Source: a virus
IMG/VR virus record: IMGVR_UViG_3300006871_000005
Location: 1-41,627 of that record
DNA: 41,627 bases
Direction: 5' to 3' (one strand)
Position 1 is the first letter of the stretch; the number at the start of each line of letters is the position of its first letter. Below are positions 31,347 through 36,899 of this stretch, in pieces. The notes under the pieces were generated by a model. That model was given only the letters and a program-made list of their open reading frames with translations, was not told where the DNA came from and did not search any database. The translations under genes were made by a program, and so were the position numbers.

Positions 31347-31372
31347 CAAATTAGGACACTACCGAACAATCG
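31347..31372. repeat. Right inverted repeat and target duplication of the mobile element
   Basis: CAAATTAGGACACTACC (31347-31363) is the right terminal repeat. Its reverse complement differs from the left repeat at one base (A instead of G). GAACAATCG (31364-31372) is the second copy of the 9-bp target duplication. Confidence 0.9.
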
Positions 31373-31483
31373 CCCATCGAGTTCGACGGACTCGCCGCGG
31401 CGGAGGTTGGCTGCGGCAGCGAACGCGGCAAGGTCCAGCGCGTCGCGCGTGGAGGATGGCGGGAGGCTGCGGTCCGTGCTCAG
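31364..31483 (-). pseudogene. 5' part of a phage gene split by the mobile element
   Basis: The frame runs 40 codons from a CTG at 31483 to the element end. It reads LSTDRSLPPSSTRDALDLAA and on to ESVELDGRLF, then continues in 29574-29684 after excision. No ATG, GTG or TTG is available in frame upstream of a stop. The CTG is preceded by AAGGGAG six bases away, the same arrangement as at the protease start. The function is unknown; the tail of the joined protein looks like a small phage beta protein. Confidence 0.65.
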
Positions 31484-31902
31484 GCCCGACTCCCTTCTGT
31501 CCGCCGTCTGAATCAGCGGCTGACCGCCCCCGAAGGGTGTTCATGCGATCCCGCCACTGACAGACTGTCGCGGACTGGCCGCAGCCCCGCAGTACAGGGC
31601 GGCTCCGCCAACCACAGGCTACAACGGCGAGGCGGGGAACGCACTCCCCGACGGGTCGGCATGGGATGGAACATGGGGTAGCTGTCCAGCCCGTCGGATC
31701 AAAGCTCCGCCCCCGCCCCGCCTTTTTTCACGTCTCCGTCACTTTTTTCTCGGAATCCCGAATCTCCCGGCCATCTCGCGGCATCCCTCCTTCAAGTGCA
31801 CTTCGGTTCACCGTACTTGAGAATCATTCTCATTTGGAACCCGCCCGAACGTGCGAGTCCGGCATCCTGAATTGGGGATTTTTCCCCAGCCGCGCCGTCG
31901 GT
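31484..31902. other. 419-bp region without a convincing gene, structured
   Basis: I find no frame longer than about 20 codons with a believable start. It contains perfect hairpins: GACAGACTGTC (31559-31569), GGCGGCTCCGCC (31598-31609), GGGG/CCCC at 31634-31649, and TGGGGA/TCCCCA at 31873-31888 just after the stop of the 106-aa gene. Two runs of six A on the minus strand and a Fur-box-like palindrome complete it. It lies between the accessory genes and the large exported protein, so it may be a promoter region for late genes or a structured RNA. Confidence 0.5.
31818..31832. promoter_or_regulatory. Fur-box-like 15-bp palindrome
   Basis: TGAGAATCATTCTCA is a perfect 7-1-7 palindrome. It differs from the classical Fur recognition unit TGATAATnATTATCA by one symmetrical substitution. 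It lies in the intergenic region upstream of the late genes. Host Fur could in principle tie late transcription to iron, but a different regulator using the same shape is equally possible. Confidence 0.45.
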
Positions 31903-32223
31903 TCAGCGGATGAGCCGGTACTCGCGTTCGCGCGACTGGCGCTGTCCGTGGCCGTCGCGGACCATGCGGGGGCTCGTGCGGACGTCGATCAAGTGGCCGC
32001 CGTAGCGTAGCTTCCGGAGGTCGCGGAGCCGCGCGGTGATCGACGATTCGGAGTAGAGTTGGCCCGTCTGTTCGCGGACGAGGCGCTGCAGCTCGGAGGG
32101 CCGCCACCAGTCGTCTCGGAAGAGGGTCGGCGGCTCGCTGAGGATCCGTAGGACGAGTTCGCGGCATCCGGCTGCTGCGTGGGCGTCCTCGGGTCCGTGT
32201 GGCCCGGAAAGTTCGGTGAGCAT
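31903..32223 (-). CDS. Winged-helix-like regulatory protein, 106 aa
   Basis: The core has RELVLRILSEPPTLF, then WWRPSELQRLVREQTG and SITARLRDLRKLRYGG with a closing EYRLIR strand. That is the order helix, recognition helix and wing of small winged-helix proteins. The ATG at 32223 has AGAGGAG upstream. It is the last gene before the structured 419-bp region, where its own target could lie. A transcriptional switch from accessory to late genes is a reasonable guess. No ligand-binding domain is present. Confidence 0.55.
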   Translation of the reverse strand: MLTELSGPHGPEDAHAAAGCRELVLRILSEPPTLFRDDWWRPSELQRLVREQTGQLYSESSITARLRDLRKLRYGGHLIDVRTSPRMVRDGHGQRQSREREYRLIR

Positions 32224-32266
32224 TTCGTCTCCTCTAGACGGCGCCCGGCCGTCAGCAGGGACCGAT

Positions 32267-32329
32267 TCAACCGTTCCAGGCGTACCAGTCCACGATGATG
32301 GCGACCCATGGGACCCAGAAGTCGATCAT
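32267..32329 (-). CDS. 20-aa tryptophan-rich peptide
   Basis: The ATG at 32329 overlaps the stop of the HNH-like gene (ATGA) and has GGAGGAG nine bases upstream. The peptide starts MIDFWVPWVAIIV and ends DWYAWNG, with four tryptophans in 20 residues. It is a single short hydrophobic helix with an aromatic belt, typical of a membrane-interface peptide. The strong site and coupling suggest real translation; the role is unknown. Confidence 0.5.
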   Translation of the reverse strand: MIDFWVPWVAIIVDWYAWNG

Positions 32330-32787
32330 GGTTGCTTCTCCTCCACGACGTGGGAGCGGACGAGTTCGGCGGCGCGATGGGCCATCCCTGGCCCTGACGC
32401 CCAGTTGGAGAACGGCAGGAGCATCGCGTTTTCCTCCAGCATCTTCGCCGCTGACTCCAGCGCCTCTCGGTGCGCGGCGCGACGGGTCGAATCGACGGTC
32501 TGTGCTATGCGGGCCCGCTCGCGTTCCAGCTCGCGGATTCGGCGAATCAGATCAATCGCGAGGTGAGGACAACTTTCATAGTGCCGGTTGTCGCAGTGGT
32601 GGCAGACGTTCAATCCTGCGGCCGAACCTTCCGAGCCACGGAAGATCGACCACGCGACGCGATGGGCGCGCTCATCCCCAGCGCGGCCGTAGCCGTCGCC
32701 GTCGGGCGGCCCGATCCAAGGCCAGCACTCGTCGCGGGCGCCGGGAACGATCGTCACGAGGAATTGCGCTTCGTCTAGGGCTCTCAC
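32326..32787 (-). CDS. Degenerate HNH-type protein, 153 aa
   Basis: The first half matches the phage HNH pattern: DECWPWIGPP, then GDGYGRAG, AHRVAWSIFRG and CHHCDN. The expected second half, with a CxNPxHL stretch and GTxxDN ending, is replaced by HYESCPHLAIDLIRRIREL and a coiled coil. The metal-binding or catalytic end therefore seems lost. The GTG at 32787 overlaps the previous stop and follows AAGGAGGAG. It may be an inactive remnant used for DNA binding. Confidence 0.6.
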   Translation of the reverse strand: MRALDEAQFLVTIVPGARDECWPWIGPPDGDGYGRAGDERAHRVAWSIFRGSEGSAAGLNVCHHCDNRHYESCPHLAIDLIRRIRELERERARIAQTVDSTRRAAHREALESAAKMLEENAMLLPFSNWASGPGMAHRAAELVRSHVVEEKQP

Positions 32788-32975
32788 TTCGTCTCCTCCT
32801 TTGCGAGCGCGTCGAGGGCGGCGGCGATCTTGTCGTACAACTCGGGGAATCCCCTCCGCACGATGATCCGGTTGTCGATGTCGAGGATCGTCCTCACCGC
32901 CGCCTTGCACTCCTCGATCGCTTCGCGGCGCGCTTCGGCGCGGTCGCGTTCAACGAGTGCGATGGCGTCCTTCAA
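32784..32975 (-). CDS. Coiled-coil small protein, probably the 3' part of a frameshifted gene
   Basis: A TTG at 32975 begins a 63-codon frame (LKDAIALVERDRAEARREA, then KAAVRTILDI and AALDALAKEETK), mostly charged helix. The TTG has no ribosome-binding site. The 25-codon frame upstream (32950-33027) reads into this one if a single base is skipped at CGCTTG, giving one 80-residue helical protein. A +1 shift at CTT-G or an indel is possible. Confidence 0.55.
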   Translation of the reverse strand: MKDAIALVERDRAEARREAIEECKAAVRTILDIDNRIIVRRGFPELYDKIAAALDALAKEETK

Positions 32976-33027
32976 GCGAGCGCATTTCGCTCATGTAGTC
33001 GTAGACCACCTCACGGGCGTCACGCAT
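32950..33027 (-). CDS. 5' part of the same coiled-coil gene
   Basis: An ATG at 33027 with GGAGGAG upstream encodes MRDAREVVYDYMSEMRS before running out of frame, and it overlaps the previous gene by eight bases. Its helical sequence continues naturally into the downstream frame after a +1 shift. As it stands, it would make only a 25-aa peptide. Confidence 0.5.
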   Translation of the reverse strand: MRDAREVVYDYMSEMRSLEGRHRTR

Positions 33028-33220
33028 TGGGCTCCTCCGCGGTGACCTTCACTTCCTGGCGGCACATCTCTTCGCTGGAGCCGTCGAGCACGATCATCTG
33101 GAGGTGAAGTCCGAGGGCCTGGGCTATGCCTCGCAGTTGGAGGGCGTGGTCCATGCAGATGAAGCTTTCATCCTTCCCGGGCCACGTGTAGCGGAACAAC
33201 GCTCGCTCACTGCACTGCAT
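33020..33220 (-). CDS. Hypothetical protein, 66 aa
   Basis: This is an unrecognised soluble protein: MQCSERALFRYTWPGK, then ICMDHALQLRGIAQALG and a beta-rich LHLQMIVLDGSS. Two cysteines near the N-terminus and CMDH might bind metal. The ATG at 33220 overlaps the upstream stop by one base. It is part of the accessory run; the function is unknown. Confidence 0.6.
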   Translation of the reverse strand: MQCSERALFRYTWPGKDESFICMDHALQLRGIAQALGLHLQMIVLDGSSEEMCRQEVKVTAEEPNA

Positions 33221-33900
33221 CAGGTCTCCTCCGCAGGGTTCGGCGGCTCAAGGTAGCGGACCGGCTTGCCGATCGCAGTGGCATGGGCGATCTCTCGGCG
33301 CGTGCTGTCCCCGATGTAGCCGTCAACGTTGACCACGTAGATCCAATCAGCCATCTCGATCTTCCGCAGGTGAAGGGCATCCATCTTCTCCGCGATGCCC
33401 TGTTCTTCCGCGAGGTGGTGCTCGATCACAGTGCCGTCTTCGCGTCTGGCGTACTCTTCGGGAACGAGGTGGAGTCCGAGCGCAACCTTCCCACCCTTTT
33501 CAAACTCCCACATCAGCACGGCCATTGTGCCGATGAACCGAGAGGAGCCGCACAGGCAGACAATCTCCGGACGGTCCTCCTGCGTGTGCTGCGGCTGGCG
33601 AAGCGCGGAGCGGAGGGTGCGATAGATCAGATCTGCGTCTTTCTGCCACTGCTGTTGTTGCTCATATGAAAGAGCCGTCGTGAACAGGGCTGTGAACAAC
33701 TCCAGCGCCGCTCCCTCCACGTCCTTGCTGGGCGGCGCGTCGGGGAGGGCGCTTAGCGCGTCGAGTTGATCTAGGGCTGTCCGGATTGGATCAAGCGGTT
33801 CCAGCGTAGTAGCGCCCTCCTCAACGAGCATACTTTCGGCAAGGCGTAGCGCGTTACGTGCCTTTGCACTCGCACTCATCGCGGGCTTCGCGTCAGTCAT
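33220..33900 (-). CDS. Nucleoside 2-deoxyribosyltransferase-like protein, 226 aa
   Basis: Residues 112-220 match the nucleoside 2-deoxyribosyltransferase-like fold: VCLCGSSRF, then ALHLRKIEMADWIYVVNVDGYIG and STRREIAHATAIGKPVRYLEP. Members cleave or exchange the N-glycosidic bond of nucleosides or nucleotides, and some phage versions act on host nucleotides. The N-terminal 110 residues are a helical extension of unknown role. The ATG overlap with the next gene and its place in the accessory region suggest nucleotide metabolism or defence interaction. Confidence 0.75.
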   Translation of the reverse strand: MTDAKPAMSASAKARNALRLAESMLVEEGATTLEPLDPIRTALDQLDALSALPDAPPSKDVEGAALELFTALFTTALSYEQQQQWQKDADLIYRTLRSALRQPQHTQEDRPEIVCLCGSSRFIGTMAVLMWEFEKGGKVALGLHLVPEEYARREDGTVIEHHLAEEQGIAEKMDALHLRKIEMADWIYVVNVDGYIGDSTRREIAHATAIGKPVRYLEPPNPAEET

Positions 33901-34139
33901 GGCGTGGGCTCGTAGGGGTCAGTCTTCCCGTCGAAGTGCGCCCACACAACTCCCTCGAATTTCCGGATCTCACCTGGGGTCATCCAGCATCGCAGTTCTC
34001 CGCTTCCCAATGGATAGCCAGCCTGAACGTGATGCCACTTGCCATCATGCGGGGCGTAGAGCCAAACCGTGTGACCGCCGAAGAGGAAGTAGCTCTCAAC
34101 GAGGACGATGGCGGACAGGATTGCCAGTGCGATCTTCAC
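33897..34139 (-). CDS. Small membrane-anchored protein, 80 aa
   Basis: The GTG at 34139 overlaps the previous stop (GTGA). The N-terminal hydrophobic helix (VVKIALAILSAIVLVES) is followed by a mostly beta soluble part (YFLFGGHTVWLYAP, VWAHFDGKTDPYEP). It resembles a signal-anchored periplasmic domain. The long open frame upstream is discarded as a shadow. The function is unknown. Confidence 0.6.
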   Translation of the reverse strand: MKIALAILSAIVLVESYFLFGGHTVWLYAPHDGKWHHVQAGYPLGSGELRCWMTPGEIRKFEGVVWAHFDGKTDPYEPTP

Positions 34140-34372
34140 GACTTGTACGCTCCTTCCTGCTTCACGGCCGCCTCGACCTTCGCACGGTAGGCGCGGAGGG
34201 TTTCGAGTTCCCCGTTCACCTGCGCCACGTACTGCTCGATGAGCATATTGTCCGCGTCGGTTGCCGGACCGCCGCCGCAGTAGACGCACCATGCGCTCTT
34301 GTGAATGCGCCCCAAGGCGGCCAGCACTTCGGCCTTCGTGTATGGCTCATGCTGTGTAGCCTCGTTCAGCAT
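34136..34372 (-). CDS. Hypothetical protein with a CxxC motif, 78 aa
   Basis: The sequence AWCVYCGGGPATD contains a single CxxC pair, and the rest is helical (KAEVLAALGRIHKSA, then QYVAQVNGELETLRAY). The ATG at 34372 overlaps the preceding gene by seven bases and the next by four. A small metal-binding accessory protein is possible. I do not recognise the family. Confidence 0.6.
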   Translation of the reverse strand: MLNEATQHEPYTKAEVLAALGRIHKSAWCVYCGGGPATDADNMLIEQYVAQVNGELETLRAYRAKVEAAVKQEGAYKS

Positions 34373-34659
34373 TCCGGCGCCTCCGCGAGAATGGTGAGTT
34401 CCAGCGCGTAAAGGTCAGTGGAGGTCGATCCGCGAGCCCAGGCCTCGTGCTGACACATGAACTGACTGAACGGCCATAGGCCAAGGAGGCGAGGACCATC
34501 GCTCCAGTAATTCCTTGTACGGCGAACGTGGTGGTTCACGAGACTGCCGATTGCACAGAACCTCTTTCCATCATGGAACTTCCCATTCGCCCCGAGCCTT
34601 CCCGCGGCGAGGTCTTCGAGCAGTTCCCGTGCGGCCTGCTGAATCGTGAGCGGCGTCAC
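34366..34659 (-). CDS. Hypothetical protein, 97 aa
   Basis: The GTG at 34659 overlaps the previous stop (GTGA). The protein starts with VTPLTIQQAARELLEDL and contains FHDGKRFCAIGSLVNHH. The Gly/Ile/Gly pattern and the conserved-looking C-A-I-G-S region appear in several small phage proteins of unknown role. No catalytic motif is obvious. Confidence 0.6.
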   Translation of the reverse strand: MTPLTIQQAARELLEDLAAGRLGANGKFHDGKRFCAIGSLVNHHVRRTRNYWSDGPRLLGLWPFSQFMCQHEAWARGSTSTDLYALELTILAEAPEC

Positions 34660-35474
34660 AACCGAATCCCCGACAGCAGCAGCCCCGGGACGGCCTGCGC
34701 CGGGGGCAGATCCCACGCCACAACGCAGCCCGCATCAAGGGCGATCGAAAGGAGAGAGCGCTGCGAGAGCGTCGTACCTTCGATGCATAGCGCGTCCACG
34801 CGCGGCCCACCAGATACCGGGGCTCCTCCAATGTTTGCGTAGATGGGGCGGCGCATGGCACTGGCGTAGATTGCCAACGTGCGACAGTATGAGGCGCGGG
34901 CCTCGCGATACGAGGCTTCGACCGTTGGGGCTGGCAGATTCTCTCCCGCCGCCCAGGCCGGGCCGAAGAAATCGACGTAGCGTTGCGGCTCCACGGCAAA
35001 CAGCTGATCGGCATAGAGCCCGAGCCGCCGGTCCATGACCGCGTGGTAGACCTGCACCACCTTGACTGCGTTCTTCGGCGCGGGGCGGATCGCGAGCTGG
35101 GGGCAGTGCTCAGCGTCGCTTGGCACAGGGTAGTCCTGCGGCACGAGGTTGCCCGCGTAACGGCAGCCGGCGAGATTCATCCGCACCGTGTCCCAGAACG
35201 GCGAGCCGACTCCCCATCCTGGCAATGCGAAGCTGTCGAAGTATCCCAGGAGAACGATCGTCGGATTCAGCGCGAGGATCGCGTCGATGGACTGCGCGCT
35301 GATGTTCGCCGCGCACACGGCAACGTCCGCCTGACGGATCTGCAGCGTCAGCGTCGGGTTTGTCGCGAGCGAGCGGACGAGCTCGTCAGAGAGAAGGAAC
35401 AGCGCCGAGCCGGTGTGATCCAGCGGCGGCAGCACGGGCGGGTCGATCGGCGGCGGGTTCATGATCGGGCTCAT
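34656..35474 (-). CDS. TIM-barrel glycosidase-like protein, 272 aa
   Basis: The spaced motifs GLYADQLF (152-159), IYANIGG (211-217) and VDALCIEGTT (226-235) give a strand-end D, an N-x-G-G and a D/E-rich end in the same order as in the 331-aa protein at 17357-18352. Such a pattern is typical of GH114-like barrels. The ATG at 35474 has GGAG upstream. Its location in the accessory region rather than among tail genes is odd. It could process host or phage polysaccharide inside the cell or be a moron gene. It lacks a signal peptide. Confidence 0.5.
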   Translation of the reverse strand: MSPIMNPPPIDPPVLPPLDHTGSALFLLSDELVRSLATNPTLTLQIRQADVAVCAANISAQSIDAILALNPTIVLLGYFDSFALPGWGVGSPFWDTVRMNLAGCRYAGNLVPQDYPVPSDAEHCPQLAIRPAPKNAVKVVQVYHAVMDRRLGLYADQLFAVEPQRYVDFFGPAWAAGENLPAPTVEASYREARASYCRTLAIYASAMRRPIYANIGGAPVSGGPRVDALCIEGTTLSQRSLLSIALDAGCVVAWDLPPAQAVPGLLLSGIRL

Positions 35475-35489
35475 CGGGGGGCTCCTTCG

Positions 35490-35672
35490 TCAGTTCGAGG
35501 TCGTGGGACGTGGGTGATCGTGCTGCCATTCGTGGGCATAGTTCAGTGACTGCGCGACGCCGAGGGCGATGAGCATTCCGACGATGAGGACGAACGCCCA
35601 GACGACGACGCCCGCCCCACCTCCGCCCTTTCGACGCTCCATCGACGCGTGATCCTCGTCGCAAGTCATCAT
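35490..35672 (-). CDS. Small membrane protein, 60 aa
   Basis: The ATG at 35672 overlaps the stop of the nuclease gene (ATGA). A charged head (CDEDHASMERRKGGG) is followed by one hydrophobic helix (GVVVWAFVLIVGMLIALGVA) and a tail of polar and histidine residues (HEWQHDHPRPTTSN). It is a single-pass membrane protein of unknown role. The much longer open frame upstream is a shadow. Confidence 0.6.
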   Translation of the reverse strand: MMTCDEDHASMERRKGGGGAGVVVWAFVLIVGMLIALGVAQSLNYAHEWQHDHPRPTTSN

Positions 35673-36109
35673 CTCGCCATCGCCTTTCTCTCCGCTCGTT
35701 CGGCTCTGCGCTTCGCCGCGTCTCGGTAGTCGCGCAACGCCGGGGCCAGCCACTTCAAGTTGAACTCGCGTACCTCCATGCCGCTCTTGAGGTCGAGGCA
35801 CATGTCCGCCGTCTGCGTCGCGTTGCCGACGACCGCGCAGCGCATCCGATCGAACCAGCGCACGAAGAACTCGTACTCCTTGTCCGTGAGCCGTTGCGCG
35901 CTGACCGGCTTGCTGCCGTCCTTGATCTCGCACCAGCATGCGACGTCCCGAACGCCGATCAGCGTGAGCAGCAGCTTGTCCGGGATCCCGTTCCCCGCGC
36001 CGCTCGTGTCCGCGACGTACACGCCGAGCTTTGGCGGAATGCAGGATAGTGCCGCGTCGTTCGCATCGCGGCGACCGCGGATCAGTGCGAAGCGGGAGGA
36101 GGGCTTCAC
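35669..36109 (-). CDS. PD-(D/E)XK nuclease of the VRR-like type, 146 aa
   Basis: Catalytic motifs are PD (residues 43-44, in GNGIPDKLLL) and EIK (61-63, in CWCEIKDGSKP), followed by ARRLT-like SAQRLTDKEYEFF. Small phage nucleases of this kind resolve branched DNA or trim ends. A GTG start overlaps the previous stop. It lies in the replication module next to the helicase-loader-like gene, so a role in recombination or resolution is likely. Confidence 0.7.
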   Translation of the reverse strand: MKPSSRFALIRGRRDANDAALSCIPPKLGVYVADTSGAGNGIPDKLLLTLIGVRDVACWCEIKDGSKPVSAQRLTDKEYEFFVRWFDRMRCAVVGNATQTADMCLDLKSGMEVREFNLKWLAPALRDYRDAAKRRAERAERKAMAR

Positions 36110-36453
36110 GACTTCGCCTTTCGCTTCCGGTAGTCCTTCGCGTACTTCCGAGACTTCGTCGCCTCGCCGTCCTTCGTCGCTTCCCGAACCACCTTCCCCG
36201 TCCAGTCCTTCAACCGAACGCCGGTCAGTGGCGCCGCCTTGAGTGTGACGAGGTGGTCGCTATACTCCTCGTCCGCGCGGAAGCGGCTCGTCCGGATGAC
36301 GGGCTTCAACTTGCCGTCCCCGTGCCGCAGCTCGACGATGAAGTCGTGGGGCTTCGCGTTCGCGCCGTGGTCCCCGGTGATCCGCTTCGACCGCGCCCCG
36401 TCGCGGATGACCGACCGCAGCCCGCCGCTCGTCTGCTCGCGAAGGCCCTTCAT
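36106..36453 (-). CDS. Hypothetical protein, 115 aa
   Basis: The ATG at 36453 overlaps the upstream stop (ATGA). The protein is basic and rich in charged residues (GLREQTSGGLRSVIRDG, AKPHDFIVELRHGDG, then a Lys/Arg-rich C-terminus YAKDYRKRKAKS). A nucleic-acid-binding role is suggested by its charge and its place between replication genes. No family is recognised. Confidence 0.55.
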   Translation of the reverse strand: MKGLREQTSGGLRSVIRDGARSKRITGDHGANAKPHDFIVELRHGDGKLKPVIRTSRFRADEEYSDHLVTLKAAPLTGVRLKDWTGKVVREATKDGEATKSRKYAKDYRKRKAKS

Positions 36454-36899
36454 GGCGTCGCTCCCTGGGTTGGCTCGGCCTCCCGGCCGAACTCCGTGCC
36501 GCATCGCTTCGGACAGACCGCGCCGTGAACCCCAAGGAATTCCTCCCGCGCCTCGAGGTCGGGGAACCCCGCAGCCGCCCACGCCGCGTGCTGACCGTTC
36601 GTCCGGATGCGGCGCACGCTCCCCGGCACGGTCGCGTCAGGATGCTCGCGCTTCCACCGCTCGAAGTGCGCCCAGGAGTCGAGATAGCCGGCGTCCTGAT
36701 GGACGATGAGCGAGCCGTCCGGGGCCTTCATCGGACGCATACGTGGATCGTAGACCTGGTAGTGCTTCCCTTCGAGGTAGTCCTGCCAGTGGCGCGCCGT
36801 CGTGAGCCCGCGATCGAGCTGCCGGTCCATGCCGTGGGCGACGCGCTCCCACCCAATCCGGCCGCCGCCAATGACTTCCGCCGTCGATTCCATCGTCAC
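36450..36899 (-). CDS. Hypothetical protein, 149 aa
   Basis: The start is either GTG at 36899 or ATG at 36893, the latter with AGAGG upstream. The protein has an RGLTTARHWQDYLEG helix, a short strand region (HYQVYDPRMRPMKAPDG) and a C-terminus with CPKRCGTEFGREAE. The CxxxC near the end might bind a metal. It lies in the replication and recombination block; the role is unknown. Confidence 0.55.
   Translation of the reverse strand: MTMESTAEVIGGGRIGWERVAHGMDRQLDRGLTTARHWQDYLEGKHYQVYDPRMRPMKAPDGSLIVHQDAGYLDSWAHFERWKREHPDATVPGSVRRIRTNGQHAAWAAAGFPDLEAREEFLGVHGAVCPKRCGTEFGREAEPTQGATP

Larger units (their letters stand above)
29694..31363. mobile_element. Transposase-less mobile element carrying a PIN cassette
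   Basis: This 1,670-bp element is bounded by 17-bp inverted repeats and flanked by a perfect 9-bp duplication. It has visibly lower GC than the phage on either side. It encodes three minus-strand genes from end to end: the first starts five bases inside the right repeat and the last ends inside the left repeat. No transposase or resolvase is present, so it must have been moved in trans, like a mobile insertion cassette. The 9-bp duplication fits several families (for example IS1 or IS1595-like); I cannot assign one. It interrupts a 76-codon phage frame. Confidence 0.88.

Noticed and set aside
31359-31544. 61-codon minus-strand frame reading MNTLRGRSAADSD
   Set aside because: It overlaps the split 76-codon gene in another frame, is arginine/proline-rich and runs into the element end. 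The other frame has coding-like composition and is restored by excision.
31551-31569. GCCACTG as the B12 box of a cobalamin riboswitch
   Set aside because: Only this heptamer matches; the rest of the conserved core is missing and no cobalamin-related gene is downstream.
31720-31800. Two tiny frames after GAAGGAGG with A_AAA_AAG slip motif
   Set aside because: The frames are only 10-18 codons and the slip would add four residues. The purine-rich site may be chance, so I do not annotate a gene.
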